In this document: positions 17,001 to 26,262 of the stretch, piece by piece | Position numbering within the stretch: the first letter of the stretch is position 1 | How the letters are laid out: every line of letters begins with the position of its first letter | From: Fibrisoma limi BUZ 3 | GTDB taxonomy: Bacteria; Bacteroidota; Bacteroidia; Cytophagales; Spirosomataceae | Reading direction: 5' to 3' | NCBI RefSeq assembly: GCF_000296815.2 | Contig: NZ_CAIT01000007.1 | Span: forward strand, 496,001-560,000 | DNA length: 64,000 nucleotides | The notes under the pieces: model-generated | Told to the model about the DNA's origin: nothing | Seen by the model: only the letters and a program-made list of their open reading frames with translations | Database searches by the model: none | Program-made: the position numbers and the translations under genes

Positions 17001-17117
17001 CGAGAAGCTTTTGAACGGCATCAGCTTTCGGTAGCTGGTCAGTCGGCAGGCATAAAGCTTTTACGGGTCAGTACACCTACGCAGTGGCAGACGGTCAAAC
17101 TACTGAAAGTTAACTAA
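14079..17117 (+). CDS. T9SS-secreted seven-repeat propeller protein with Ig-like and CBM3-like domains
   Basis: The 1012-residue protein has its own signal peptide (about 1-36, ending SLVKAQ) and seven units of W..T.G..G.D......A..DGGYLLAG.S.S......K.....DYW.VKVD.NG (about 37-445). Two Ig/PKD-like repeats follow at about 450-605, each with a FSTGA.Q.NGGNTA..TQAGTYSV block. Two carbohydrate-binding family 3-like domains come next at about 608-920 (YLQLANEG...ITLRYWLT and YVQLRNEG...LTVRYWLT). A T9SS type A tail closes the protein from about 935. No catalytic domain is recognised. It is probably a surface or secreted polysaccharide-binding protein. It is the outward-facing partner of the right repeat arm and a paralogue of the lipoprotein at 7720-9216. 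Confidence 0.85.
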   Translation: MKRNLHYLTKNHSGPLTRLVWTVSLLLMTGSLVKAQLPKQWDKTLGGSGSETASLVVATTDGGYLLAGYSNSLVDGDKTAPNAGDYDAWLVKVDVNGNKQWDHTYGGSGYDRLSSVLATADGGFLLGGGSSSTAEGDWDYWLVKVDATGTKQWEHTFGGPGTDEITSMVAATDGSYLLAGVSESPAGRDKTAPNMGFVDYWIVKVDVNGNKQWDKAFGSSIWDALSSVIATADGGYLLAGHSNSPVGGDKTEAKGNYDYWIVKVDAMGNKQWDKAFGSSKREGLASAIATSDGGYLLAGHSDSPDGGDKTAPNIRNYDYWLVKVNADGSKQWDKTFGGSGVDRISSAIATSDGGYLLAGYSNSPNDGDKIAPNKGDIDYWLVKVDANGSKQWEQTLGSSGADQYPSMIATGAGNYLLLGSSNSPAGQDKTDPNNGDFDYWLVKLGCVSPVVEITPSTGQLSCTTPTVTLTATSIPGASYAFSTGAAQVNGGNTAMVTQAGTYSVTVTTSSGCSATASVTVMGSTTPPTASLTVSGVISCVNPTVTLTAPVTAGANYVFSTGATQINGGNTATVTQAGTYSVVVTSFNGCSATASMTVSGSCSPPALGISVLHLDNDNKQLTNNSIRPYLQLANEGATSIAYQDITLRYWLTVEEFSPLNTNLVIDWAQLGTGKIKMKYVELPQPRQGAIGYIEYSFDSSAGSLAGGANSGPIQSRIGKNDWTAFNEADDYSYAGTINYTKNNRITAYLAGQLVWGTEPTLVDPVQSLKVYAESKSSATTNSISTYVQLRNEGNVSVSYPKLTVRYWLTAEGTSPLNVYLDYAQLGVSNLKGKLVRLTTPVPGADSYLELSFLPTLGNLYPLSGTGNIQYRIAKSDWSNFNQSNDHSYQPSGPMAPNPKMTVYLDGALVYGTEPSAPNARMASAEASSELKVVVLGNPILGNEVELEVGGADGQPIRLLLTDLQGHILAEKQVMGREAFERHQLSVAGQSAGIKLLRVSTPTQWQTVKLLKVN

Positions 17118-17189
17118 GGATCTGAATATCGACGGGTAGAACTGCCAGTGTTTTACCCGTTGTGGTCGTGCCACGCTTAAATTTATAAA

Positions 17190-18404
17190 ATGCCCACAGA
17201 AATGAGAACAGATTCCGATCGGCTGCTTCCTCTTGACTGTGTGCGGGGGCTGGCCCTTCTGGGCATGCTGGTGATGAACAACCAGCTCTATTCGGTAGTC
17301 GCCTTCCTTCACCCAGAGCAGGTCTATCCAATCCAGGGAGATCAGGCGGGCAGCTACGCGCTGATCCAATTTTTTCTTCACTTGTTTGTCGACGGCCCGT
17401 TTGTAAACCTCTTCAGCTTCGGGTTTGGCATAAGCGTTTACCTGATGAGTGAACACGTGAAGCGGGAGGGGCTGGATATGGATCGGATTCTCAAACGTGG
17501 GCTATGGGTGCTTTTTGGGTTTGGCTTAGTTCACGGCGTTGTGTGCGGGTTGGGCGATCTTCTTCACGTGTATGCCCTGCTGGGCTTTAGCCTGCTCTAT
17601 TTCCGAAGCCAATCGGTTGCATTGCTGCTGAGTTGGATAGTTGGCTTGATACTGTTCGTGCTGCTGGTTCAGACGCTGCTGGCCATCGTCTTTCCAGCTG
17701 GCCCACCGGTGCTGGCTATCCGTCAGGCCAGGCTTGAAGGTATGGTGAGGCAATTGGCCCAAACCTGGCAGCATACATCGATCAGGGCGATCATGAGGCT
17801 ACAACCTTGGGGGTTGGTCATGGGCCATCGGCTGGCCCGGGAGCCGGGTCTGAATTCGTATGCCCAGCAGGAAATCATGTTACTGCTGGGCCTGGTGGTA
17901 GGCAAGTGGCGATCGCTGCATCGCCTGGCCGAGCTACGGGTTCAATTATCATTACTGCTTTTGCTGGTCTTTCCCATCAGCCTGATTCTAAAAGGGCTTG
18001 CTTGCCTGCCGATTGTGGGCGTGCACCTGCTGGATCAGCGGGCTTTTGACGCGTTGTTGTTCTCTCTGGCCGACTTTCTGGGCACCCTGTTGTTGACCGG
18101 AATTTATTTGCTTGAACTAGGACTTAATCTACCTCCCCTGCCCACCCGTTTTTGGGCCTGGATCGGGAACGTTGGTCGCATGTGGTTGACCAATTATCTA
18201 CTGCAAACGCTGTTGTATATGCTGTTTTTTTATGACTATGCAGGTGGGCTTTTGGGACGGTTGACGCTGTTGGAATCGCTGCTGTCGGTGGTGTGCATCT
18301 ATGGGTTTCAGGTTTGGGTCAGCACCTGGTGGCTGAGTAGTCACCCAAGGGGCCCCATGGAGACGCTCTGGCGGAATTTAGTTTACGACATGGGCTCGGA
18401 TTAA
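17190..18404 (+). CDS. DUF418 domain-containing membrane protein
   Basis: The 404-residue multi-pass membrane protein starts with LLPLDCVRGLALLGMLVMNN, the opening of YeiB/DUF418 proteins. Its C-terminal part is WAWIGNVGRMWLTNYLLQTL followed by two more hydrophobic spans and GPMETLWRNLVY, the DUF418 signature. The biochemical role of the family is not established and transport has been suggested. It follows the T9SS propeller gene by 72 bases on the same strand and could be read through, but a weak hairpin (ACGGGTA at 17132, TACCCGT at 17154) lies between. A second ATG lies four codons downstream (MRTDSDR). Confidence 0.8.
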   Translation: MPTEMRTDSDRLLPLDCVRGLALLGMLVMNNQLYSVVAFLHPEQVYPIQGDQAGSYALIQFFLHLFVDGPFVNLFSFGFGISVYLMSEHVKREGLDMDRILKRGLWVLFGFGLVHGVVCGLGDLLHVYALLGFSLLYFRSQSVALLLSWIVGLILFVLLVQTLLAIVFPAGPPVLAIRQARLEGMVRQLAQTWQHTSIRAIMRLQPWGLVMGHRLAREPGLNSYAQQEIMLLLGLVVGKWRSLHRLAELRVQLSLLLLLVFPISLILKGLACLPIVGVHLLDQRAFDALLFSLADFLGTLLLTGIYLLELGLNLPPLPTRFWAWIGNVGRMWLTNYLLQTLLYMLFFYDYAGGLLGRLTLLESLLSVVCIYGFQVWVSTWWLSSHPRGPMETLWRNLVYDMGSD

Positions 18405-18620
18405 TCCAGCCCTTCCTGCAGAAAGCACTGCAGTTAATCTGAAGAGCATTCATTATCAGCGGTATAATAATGATTTATATAGAAAAAAGCCGTATGTCCA
18501 CGGATTGGTGCTGGCAATTGAGTAGGGACCCAGCGATTTCGGAAATGATCTGACCCACCTTGGCGGGGTTAAGGGCTAGACAGTTTTTATAAGCACAATT
18601 CTTCATCTAATTATACAGAT

Positions 18621-18935
18621 TCAGGGCGCAAACCACTCAAAATGAGGTTCAACTTCACTTCGATAACAGAAGAGGATGTTGCCAGCTAAACTAATTGTGG
18701 TATCAACCTGAGCCCTGAGCGTTTGTAGATCCATTGCACAATCAAAGAAGACAATTTCCTCGCTTTCCGGCTCCAAAATCTGGGCCAGGTAAAAACCACT
18801 TGCCGAGCGGTGGCGAGAAAGATGTGCATAAAGACAAAAGATGTGTTCTAATTCATCCATCTCCAAAACGACGAAATAAACATCGGTGTAGTTATATAGA
18901 GCAGACTCCATTGGTCCTTTTGGCTCAGTATACAT
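18621..18935 (-). CDS. hypothetical protein, 104 aa
   Basis: I do not recognise this small acidic protein. It has no signal peptide or membrane span and contains three cysteines (FCLYAH, FFDCAMD, LFCYRSEV). Its start lies 4 bases after the stop of the dihydrolipoyl dehydrogenase gene, so it is probably the last gene of the AraC-Lpd operon. The 3' side, 18405-18620, is noncoding and AT-rich. Confidence 0.55.
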   Translation of the reverse strand: MYTEPKGPMESALYNYTDVYFVVLEMDELEHIFCLYAHLSRHRSASGFYLAQILEPESEEIVFFDCAMDLQTLRAQVDTTISLAGNILFCYRSEVEPHFEWFAP

Positions 18936-18939
18936 AACT

Positions 18940-20343
18940 TTAAATATTAATAGCTCCCTGGCCGGAGGCCTGTAAATAAGCTTCTTTGAGCGCTTCTGAA
19001 TAGGTCGGGTGAGCGTACGAGATCCGGCCTATTTCATAGTCAGTGACTTCGTACTCCATAGCCACTACCACTTGGGCGATTACATCAGCAGCACGAGGGC
19101 CAATGATATGGACACCTAAAATTTCACCATACGTAGGATCGGTAAGTACCTTAACAAAACCATCAACATCCATAGAGGCCCGCGCCCTGGCGCTTGCTGA
19201 ATACGGAAATTTCCCTACCCTGTAAGGCAGATCAGACGCTTTCAGTCGCTCCTCTGTACTGCCTACAGAAGCAACTTCGGGCCATGTATAGACAACATTA
19301 GGAATAAGCTCGTATTTTATATGAGGCTTTTGGCCATTGATAACCTCGGCCACAAAGGTGCCTTCTTCCTCAGCCTTATGTGCCAACATTGGCCCTTCGA
19401 TTACATCACCTATTGCATAAATCGTTGGCACAGCGGTTTGTAGTTGCTTGTTGACCGAAATCCTCCCATTTCTACTCACCTCGATACCCACAGCTTCCAG
19501 GTTTAGGCCGTCGGTAAACGCTTTCCTACCAACAGCCACAACGCAATAGTCGGCTCGTATCTGATGATCAACTCCTTCACTATTAATAAAGCTGACGACT
19601 GCTTCGCCATTAAGATTAGTTACTTCTCTTACGCGGCTGTTGAGTTGGATTGTAATGGAAAGTTTACGTAACGATCGGGCCAGTGCCGCACCTAATTCCC
19701 GGTCCATAGCCGGAATTAATGAATCTGCATATTCAATAATAGTGACTGTAGTACCGAGCCGGGCGTAAACGGACGCCAATTCTACACCAATAACCCCACC
19801 TCCAATTATGATCATCGACTTCGGGAATTCGGTTAATGAAAGCACCTCGGTAGAAGTAATGACCCGTTGTTTGTCGACGACTACTCCTGGAAGGGATGAC
19901 GGTTTTGAACCGGTAGCGATGATGCAGTAGGTTGTTTCTAAAATTGTTTCACTGTCATCTTTCCTGATTCGAATATGGAATGGGTCAATAAAGCTGCCTG
20001 TTCCCTGATGCACGTCAATTTTATTTTTCTTCATCAAGAAGTTTAGCCCATTGGTATTCTGTTTAACAACGTCCACTTTCCGTTTCATAAACTGGACAAA
20101 GTCCAGGCTGATACCACCTGTCCGGATACCATGCGTATTGAACTGTTGTTGTGCTTTATGAAAATGTTCGGAACTGTCGAGCAGGGCCTTTGCCGGAATA
20201 CAACCTACGTTGGTACAGGTTCCGCCTAATGTCGCGTATTTCTCAATTATGGCAACCCGATAGTTAAGTTGTGCGGCTCGTATAGCGGCCGTATAGCCGC
20301 CTGGTCCTGAGCCAATAACAACAATGTCATAAGTGTTCTCCAT
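18940..20343 (-). CDS. lpdA: dihydrolipoyl dehydrogenase
   Basis: I take the ATG at 20343 (MENTYDIVVIGSGPGGYTAA) as the start. A TTG-initiated reading eight codons longer would overlap the upstream gene. The 467-residue protein has the FAD-binding GSGPGG at 11-16, the redox pair in GGTCTNVGCIP (Cys 43 and 48), the NAD-binding GGGVIGVELASVYARLG, FAD contact TIYAIGDV, and the C-terminal HPTYSEALKEA active-site His-Glu. It reoxidises dihydrolipoamide of 2-oxoacid dehydrogenase or glycine-cleavage complexes using NAD. No E1, E2 or lipoate protein is nearby. Instead it follows an AraC regulator by 20 bases, which suggests a paralogue with a conditional role. Confidence 0.93.
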   Translation of the reverse strand: MENTYDIVVIGSGPGGYTAAIRAAQLNYRVAIIEKYATLGGTCTNVGCIPAKALLDSSEHFHKAQQQFNTHGIRTGGISLDFVQFMKRKVDVVKQNTNGLNFLMKKNKIDVHQGTGSFIDPFHIRIRKDDSETILETTYCIIATGSKPSSLPGVVVDKQRVITSTEVLSLTEFPKSMIIIGGGVIGVELASVYARLGTTVTIIEYADSLIPAMDRELGAALARSLRKLSITIQLNSRVREVTNLNGEAVVSFINSEGVDHQIRADYCVVAVGRKAFTDGLNLEAVGIEVSRNGRISVNKQLQTAVPTIYAIGDVIEGPMLAHKAEEEGTFVAEVINGQKPHIKYELIPNVVYTWPEVASVGSTEERLKASDLPYRVGKFPYSASARARASMDVDGFVKVLTDPTYGEILGVHIIGPRAADVIAQVVVAMEYEVTDYEIGRISYAHPTYSEALKEAYLQASGQGAINI

Positions 20344-20363
20344 AAACTGTCGTTTCAGGGTGA

Positions 20364-21221
20364 TCAATTAGCGGTCAAGGGAAAACTGGTTGTGTCGCGA
20401 CGGTAACCCAGGGGGGCTTGACGATAATATCGTTTGAAAAGTTTATTCAAGTGGCAGATATCCGTGAAACCAAACTCATCGGCGATTTGACTGATTGTCT
20501 GGGTACTCAAACGAAGTCGCTTTTCAACCAGCCCCAGTTTATACTGCATAATGTATTGCTGCAACGAGGTACCTACCTGCTGTTTGAACAGGACACTAAG
20601 GTGGCCCGGCGAATAATGAAAAATATCCCCTAACTGCTCTATCCGCAGCTGATCCGGTTCGGTAATGTACTGGCAGATGTGGGCTATAATGCCCTGGACC
20701 AGATCGTTTGACGCTTTCGGGAGGGGTAATTCTTTTAATTGAACAGGCGTCAGTTGGCGTTCGATGAGATTGAGCAAAGCGCCCATTAGGGAAGCCATCA
20801 CCGATGAATGTTGGTTTTGCTCCGTCAGAATGATTGCTAATAACAAATTTAGATTCTGATGATCACCTGGATTGGTAATCAAACTACCCGTCAAACCTTG
20901 CATCGTATGCAGGCTGACGCTACGCATGCGTTGCCAAACGGTTTTGTGTATGTTAATCAGGCCTTCCAGATAAGCGTCAGTAAACGTTATGAGGCACAAC
21001 TGACTTTTTTGTTCAATTGAAAAAAGATGATTGTCCGAAGGACCCAACAGAAAAACATCGCCCGCAGAATACGAAAATCGGTTTCCGTTGATCGTATGAA
21101 AACCAACCCCTTGTCGAATGATAATTAACTCATAAAAGTCGTGCGTGTGAATAGGAACGGTCCATTGGGTCATTTCCAGCTGTTGAATCAGCAGTGGGTC
21201 GAATTGAACAAGGCGTTTCAT
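20364..21221 (-). CDS. AraC family transcriptional regulator with cupin sensor
   Basis: In this 285-residue protein an N-terminal cupin-like half (IHTHDFYELIIIRQGVGFHT, then YSAGDVFLLGPSDNH) precedes a C-terminal AraC domain with two helix-turn-helices (IEQLGDIFHYSPGHLSVLFK and IADEFGFTDICHLNKLFKRY). It lies 20 bases upstream of the dihydrolipoyl dehydrogenase gene on the same strand and probably controls that operon. The effector is unknown. Confidence 0.88.
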   Translation of the reverse strand: MKRLVQFDPLLIQQLEMTQWTVPIHTHDFYELIIIRQGVGFHTINGNRFSYSAGDVFLLGPSDNHLFSIEQKSQLCLITFTDAYLEGLINIHKTVWQRMRSVSLHTMQGLTGSLITNPGDHQNLNLLLAIILTEQNQHSSVMASLMGALLNLIERQLTPVQLKELPLPKASNDLVQGIIAHICQYITEPDQLRIEQLGDIFHYSPGHLSVLFKQQVGTSLQQYIMQYKLGLVEKRLRLSTQTISQIADEFGFTDICHLNKLFKRYYRQAPLGYRRDTTSFPLTAN

Positions 21222-21542
21222 GAGAAGAGGAGTTAGATGTCAGGAGCCTGTTTATGGTAGCATCTTTTGCCAATAAGATGCCATCCGAAGTGTTTCAGGA
21301 ACAATCAGAATACAAACTATCTAAAAGTGAGACGCTTATCTTACTATAGGCTACTTTTAAACTTTTCCCTGAGCTACATTATTACAGATTTTCTCCAATA
21401 TGTTGGAGGATGATTTTGGAGTTCTGAAATGGGTAGGAATGTGCTTAATTTTGAGAGAGCCCTGGTTGACAGAACCTTTACACTAATAGTCAATCAGAAT
21501 GCTTCCTGACTGGTACCTCGTTTGAGGTAATAGCTTCCAGAC
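21222..21542. other. divergent intergenic region
   Basis: This 321-bp AT-rich spacer separates the AraC gene (minus) and the sigma-54 activator gene (plus) and must hold both promoters. I see no clear promoter boxes or hairpins in it. Confidence 0.5.
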
Positions 21543-24032
21543 ATGCTGAATAATCACCCCAGAACTTTAGAAGCGATGGTTGCCATGAAAGAGCAGGTGC
21601 TATCACCTTCCTTATTAATTGTCGAAGACGAATTTATGATTGCCAACGATCTGCGGTGGATGCTGGAAAAGGCTGGCTACAGAGTAATAGGTCAGGCCGA
21701 ATCAGTGTCTGAAGCAATGACAGCAATCAATGACCAGCAACCAGATATTGTTCTTTTGGACATTTTTCTGGATGGCGATCAGACTGGCATCGATCTGGCT
21801 TACTGGCTCCGTGAGCGAGATATTCCTTTTGTCTATCTCTCGGCGAACCTGACGGACAATGTGCTATCTGAGGCCAAACAAACCCAGCCGTTCGGTTTTT
21901 TAAACAAGCCGTTTAGGGAAAAAGACGTTTTAACAACCCTGGAAATTGCCCGCTTCCGGCACGCCCACGGTGAAGAAGCGAAACTTCGACAACAAAAGGC
22001 CCTGCAAATTGCCGTCAACAATGCCATCGTAACCATTCAGGACCGGGAACGGCTTTGCTGGGCTATTGCTGACCAGATAAACACCCTGGTTCCCTTCTCA
22101 TTTTTCAACTTACGAATCGTCCGGCCTCAGGAGGCTACCGGATACTGGTTGATGCTACGGCGTACCAGTTCAACTACGTTCGAACGACTCAACCTGACGT
22201 CTTTACTACAACGGGAACTACTACCGGAAGAAATCGATAAACTAGAGCAGGAATCCGTGGAGCAAATGACCGAACCGGCTGGGATCTATACAGGGCTCTG
22301 CCTGGAGCGGCTTTGCGAACGATACCAAACGGTTCGTTCCTGCTATGACTATTTGGGCGTACGGTCGCTGGCTCTCTTCCCGATTCAACTAAACCAGAAT
22401 TCATTTACCTACCTGGTTCTGGCCAACACTCATGCGGATAGTTTCACGCAGAAGGAGTATGAAGTAGTAAGCTTAATTATTCCTCAAATTTCGCTAGCGC
22501 TGAACAATTTACTGGCGTACGAGGAAATTGACGAACATCGACTTATTAAAACAACGGAATTAGCGATTGTTACTGCGTTTAAAAATGGAAAGGACATAAA
22601 GGAAACGATGCTTCAAGTGGCCAGGGCACTTGATAAGTTGTTGCCTTTTAATCTGTTAATCTTCGGACAAACTGAGGAAATGACCTCAGAGTTGGAAATT
22701 GCTGTTCAGAAAAAGGGGGGCTCTTTTGAGGTAGTCATCGACTCGAGTTTGGTAAAATGGGCAGCGGCCCAGACGGTCATAAATGGTGAACAGGTGTTAT
22801 CCACCACTGGTCCCCTGCCAAATCCGTTTAGGGAAAACCAGGCAGTAAGGTCTTGTTTACACGTTCCTGTATTTATTAAAGGGCAGTCGACCGCCTGGCT
22901 GTGGCTTTATAGCCAGGCGGCTTATGCGTATACCTCCAAAGACCGGGACGTACTGCAGGGGATTAGCCAACAGTTTGCCATGGCACTGGAAAACATGCTG
23001 GCCTTTATTCAAATTCAGAAACTTAGTGAGCGACTCGAACAGGAAAAAACGTACCTGACTGAAGAACTAAATACCATTGCCAATTTTGAAGAAATGGTGG
23101 GTAATGGACCCGCTATGCAAGCTGTATTTAAACGCATCAGCCAGGTTGCCCCAACGGATTCGACAGTGCTTATCCTGGGCGAAACCGGTACAGGCAAAGA
23201 GCTTATTGCCCGTGCAGTGCACAATCTTTCAAACCGAAAAATGAGGACTATGGTGAAGGTGAACTGCGCTGCGCTGCCAGCACAGCTCATTGAGTCTGAG
23301 TTATTTGGTCACGAGCGGGGAAGCTTTACAGGAGCGACTGAAAAACGAATTGGTAAATTCGAACTGGCTGATGGAGGGACCATTTTTCTGGATGAAATTG
23401 GTGAGCTGCCTCTGGAGCTGCAAAGCAAGTTGCTCCGGGTAATTCAGGAAAAAGAAATTGAGCGCCTGGGGGGCAAGGGGCCTATTAAGGTTAATGTTCG
23501 GATCATTGCAGCTACAAACCGAAACCTGGAAAAAGAAGTAGCCGCGAATCAGTTCCGACCGGATCTATACTTCCGCCTAAACGTTTTTCCAATTGAATTG
23601 CCTCCCCTACGTGAACGGACGGAAGATTTGCTTCCTCTATCCCTGAATTTTATACAAAAAATAAGCAAGAAGCTTGGAAAACCGCTGACCCGAATTGCTA
23701 CCTCTACTCTTCAAAAGATGCGCAATTATGGCTGGCCGGGCAACATCCGAGAGCTTGAACACGTACTGGAACGTGCAGCTATATTGTCGGAAACAACCAC
23801 GCTTGAAATAACTGAGCCTCTCCACTCTGTGTTCGGTATGGCAACACCCATGAGTCCTTCTCCACCCCTAGTTGGGCCCTTGCAGGAGACCATGCGAGCG
23901 GCTATTCTGGCGGCCCTGGCCCAATCCGGCAACCGAATTCGGGGGGAGGGTGGAGCGGCCGAATTGCTTAAGATCAAACCCACAACCTTAGAAGCCAAAA
24001 TGAAAAAACTGGGAATCAACCCTCGGCCTTAG
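21543..24032 (+). CDS. sigma-54-dependent response regulator with receiver and two GAF domains
   Basis: The 829-residue activator reads: receiver domain at about 18-135 (LLIVEDEF, phospho-accepting Asp in LLDIFLDG, Lys in LNKPF); two GAF-like sensor domains at about 160-320 and 335-490; a short coiled coil; AAA+ sigma-54 domain at about 515-745 with Walker A GETGTGKE, the sigma-contacting ERGSFTGA loop (a GAFTGA variant), Walker [13 protein letters not shown] and AATNRNLE; and a Fis-like DNA-binding helix-turn-helix at the end. Having both a receiver and GAF domains on one NtrC-type protein is less common. The three tandem kinases transcribed towards it are candidate phosphate donors. Its last 17 bases overlap the end of the first of them. 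Confidence 0.9.
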   Translation: MLNNHPRTLEAMVAMKEQVLSPSLLIVEDEFMIANDLRWMLEKAGYRVIGQAESVSEAMTAINDQQPDIVLLDIFLDGDQTGIDLAYWLRERDIPFVYLSANLTDNVLSEAKQTQPFGFLNKPFREKDVLTTLEIARFRHAHGEEAKLRQQKALQIAVNNAIVTIQDRERLCWAIADQINTLVPFSFFNLRIVRPQEATGYWLMLRRTSSTTFERLNLTSLLQRELLPEEIDKLEQESVEQMTEPAGIYTGLCLERLCERYQTVRSCYDYLGVRSLALFPIQLNQNSFTYLVLANTHADSFTQKEYEVVSLIIPQISLALNNLLAYEEIDEHRLIKTTELAIVTAFKNGKDIKETMLQVARALDKLLPFNLLIFGQTEEMTSELEIAVQKKGGSFEVVIDSSLVKWAAAQTVINGEQVLSTTGPLPNPFRENQAVRSCLHVPVFIKGQSTAWLWLYSQAAYAYTSKDRDVLQGISQQFAMALENMLAFIQIQKLSERLEQEKTYLTEELNTIANFEEMVGNGPAMQAVFKRISQVAPTDSTVLILGETGTGKELIARAVHNLSNRKMRTMVKVNCAALPAQLIESELFGHERGSFTGATEKRIGKFELADGGTIFLDEIGELPLELQSKLLRVIQEKEIERLGGKGPIKVNVRIIAATNRNLEKEVAANQFRPDLYFRLNVFPIELPPLRERTEDLLPLSLNFIQKISKKLGKPLTRIATSTLQKMRNYGWPGNIRELEHVLERAAILSETTTLEITEPLHSVFGMATPMSPSPPLVGPLQETMRAAILAALAQSGNRIRGEGGAAELLKIKPTTLEAKMKKLGINPRP

Positions 24033-26262
24033 CCGTTAGGCTCCCTGTTCGGACTTTTTTCTTTACTACGGTAAATTGTAGGGAGATCTCTACGCCGTTG
24101 CATTGGGTGATGTCCAGCTTTCCCTTGATCTGCTTACTCAATCCCCGTATCATGGTCATTCCCAGTGTCTTACTGCGACTCGCATCAAAACCATCCGGTA
24201 AGCCCACACCGTCGTCACGAATGGTCAGCTGATACGTTTGTTCGTCTATCTGGCGCAATTGTATCGCCACCTCGCCCCGACGGTTATGAGGAAAGGCATA
24301 CTTTAAGGAGTTGGTCAGGGCTTCGTTGATGATCAGCCCCAAGGGCGTGGCCAGCGAGACATCGAAGTGAACATCAGCAATGCTTACTTGAGCGCGAACC
24401 GTATCAAAGCGGTCAAAGGACTCGATGAGGTAGTCGACAATCTCATGGATGTACTCCTGCATACCGATCTGAGCCAGGTTGTCGGACTGGTAGAGCTTCT
24501 GATGGATGAGGGCCATAACCTGTACGCGGTTCTGGCTCTCGCGGATGGCGGCCAGGGCCGAGGGGTCTTGCAGAAAGTTAAACTGGGCGTTGAGCATGCT
24601 GGAGATGACCTGTAGATTGTTCTTGACCCGGTGGTGGATCTCCTTGAGCATCCATTCCCGCTCTTCCAGTAGTTGCTGAAGCGACTGGTTTTTTTGATCT
24701 ATGAGTAATTGTTTGGTTTCGAGTTGAAGGTTGCTGCGTTGTTTCAATCGATAACGGTTGTATGTCAACCCTAATAGCAGCATCAGTAAAATGGCTCCGC
24801 CAATGGTGAGTTGGAAACGACCGCGTGAAATAGCCTGATCCTGTCGGAGCAAACGAATGTCCTGCTCTTTTTTTTCAGTATCGAACTGCACTTGCATAAA
24901 GGCTATTTGCTTATTCTTTTCTGCATTAAGCAATGAATCATTCATTGCCGTGTACATCTGATAGTAGGAAAACGCCGATTGGTAATTCCCACGGGCCGAA
25001 TCTATCCTGTATAGCTGCTGCAATACTTCCCGTTGTAAATGAGGTTGGTTCCCTATTTTCTCCCGTAACGAAAAAGAAGCTTTTGAATAGAATTCCGATT
25101 TTGCCCACTGCTTTTTCCCAAAATACACGTCGCCTAGGGCTTGTAATGTTTCTGCTTTTCCTTCAGACAGTTCAGGGTATAGAGGTAAAAGCCGAAGACA
25201 ATAGCGCTCTGCAATTACGTAGTCACCCAAAGCGATATAGCATTTGGCCAAAGAAAGCACGGCATTATACTCATAAGCTTTGGCTTTTGTCTCAGCTAGC
25301 TTTAGGGCTGCCTTCGCTTCCAGTAGGGCTTCCTGATACCGCCCTAAAGTTCGTAGCCTGATAACCATATGCAGCCAAATGCGAACCGCAGGATCATAAT
25401 ATTGGTTAGCCTGAAAAATTTGGAGACCTGTGCGGAAGTACTGTATCGCCATTTCGTGATCACCAATAGCCGAGTATATAATACCGATATTCTGGTTTGA
25501 CATGGCTATTCGAAAGGGATCCTTTCTTTTTTTTGCTTCTAAATATCCCTGCTGAGCATACGCCAACGCTTTGGGCATATTCCCAAGCTCTTCATACAAC
25601 GTTGAAATCCGACTCAAGGTTGAAGCAATGTCTTGGTCAGGCATTGACTGCTGTAAAGCAAGTCGTTCCATTTGGATGCTTATCCCATATTGATACTTAC
25701 CAACCAACCTGGCAGTTTCCCCGAGTGTCGCCAATGTTTCAACGATTCCGGGCTTATACGTCAATTTTCTATAAATTGACAGTGCTTCATGCAAATAGGG
25801 AACACGAGTAGTATCCCTGTTCCCGTATGTTCTGGCATATAAAAGCTTCGCTTTAGCCCAATACAATGGATGGATATCAACTTTGAACAAGCTCAGGGTT
25901 TCGACCAGTACTTGTTTGGCTGCTTTTCTCCGTTCCTTGTCTGGAATCATCACCAGTGCCTGACTTTCTGCCAACAGGCATTCTCCTAATAAAAGTTGTA
26001 GCCCTAATGAGCGGCTCAAAGCAACGGCTTGTCGGGCAAAATCCAGCGCTTTATTACACCTTATGATGGGATTCCCATCCTTTGAATTCAAGTAGTGATC
26101 TGTAATAGTTAGCAAAATTCTAACCCTATTTGAGTCAGGTTGACTAGACTGAAGCTGTTGGATAAGAGTAGGCAACCCCGTTTCGGATCGGGTCTGAGCC
26201 GTCACCAGTAAGGGTGTTAAGAGCGAACCAGCCAACAGAATGGATTGTAAAAAGCACCTCAT
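24016..26262 (-). CDS. TPR-containing HisKA_2 sensor histidine kinase (paralogue 1)
   Basis: The 748-residue protein has a signal peptide (ending LLVTAQ), a periplasmic run of tetratricopeptide repeats to about 440, a coiled coil, a membrane span ([17 protein letters not shown], near 480) and a second coiled coil. The HisKA_2 domain follows with [20 protein letters not shown], phospho-accepting His near 541, then HATPase ([34 protein letters not shown]). Such TPR kinases usually phosphorylate a separate receiver, here possibly the one at 21543-24032. It starts in an ATGA overlap with the stop of paralogue 2. Its kinase half is nearly identical to those of the next two genes, while the TPR half differs. 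Confidence 0.92.
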   Translation of the reverse strand: MRCFLQSILLAGSLLTPLLVTAQTRSETGLPTLIQQLQSSQPDSNRVRILLTITDHYLNSKDGNPIIRCNKALDFARQAVALSRSLGLQLLLGECLLAESQALVMIPDKERRKAAKQVLVETLSLFKVDIHPLYWAKAKLLYARTYGNRDTTRVPYLHEALSIYRKLTYKPGIVETLATLGETARLVGKYQYGISIQMERLALQQSMPDQDIASTLSRISTLYEELGNMPKALAYAQQGYLEAKKRKDPFRIAMSNQNIGIIYSAIGDHEMAIQYFRTGLQIFQANQYYDPAVRIWLHMVIRLRTLGRYQEALLEAKAALKLAETKAKAYEYNAVLSLAKCYIALGDYVIAERYCLRLLPLYPELSEGKAETLQALGDVYFGKKQWAKSEFYSKASFSLREKIGNQPHLQREVLQQLYRIDSARGNYQSAFSYYQMYTAMNDSLLNAEKNKQIAFMQVQFDTEKKEQDIRLLRQDQAISRGRFQLTIGGAILLMLLLGLTYNRYRLKQRSNLQLETKQLLIDQKNQSLQQLLEEREWMLKEIHHRVKNNLQVISSMLNAQFNFLQDPSALAAIRESQNRVQVMALIHQKLYQSDNLAQIGMQEYIHEIVDYLIESFDRFDTVRAQVSIADVHFDVSLATPLGLIINEALTNSLKYAFPHNRRGEVAIQLRQIDEQTYQLTIRDDGVGLPDGFDASRSKTLGMTMIRGLSKQIKGKLDITQCNGVEISLQFTVVKKKVRTGSLTAKAEG

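Noticed and set aside
18414-18440. CTGCAG...CTGCAG near the end of the DUF418 gene as a terminator
   Set aside because: The stem is only 6 bp with no T tract. It is too weak to call.
21510-21526. Sigma-54-like promoter upstream of the activator gene (TGGTACC, then TTGAG)
   Set aside because: The -12 part lacks the GC pair and the site is too close to the start codon.
24367-24615. Antisense readings inside the three kinase genes (also 26544-26873 and 28911-29240) that look conserved with each other
   Set aside because: They are conserved only because the kinase domains on the other strand are nearly identical. They have no start signals or family resemblance of their own.
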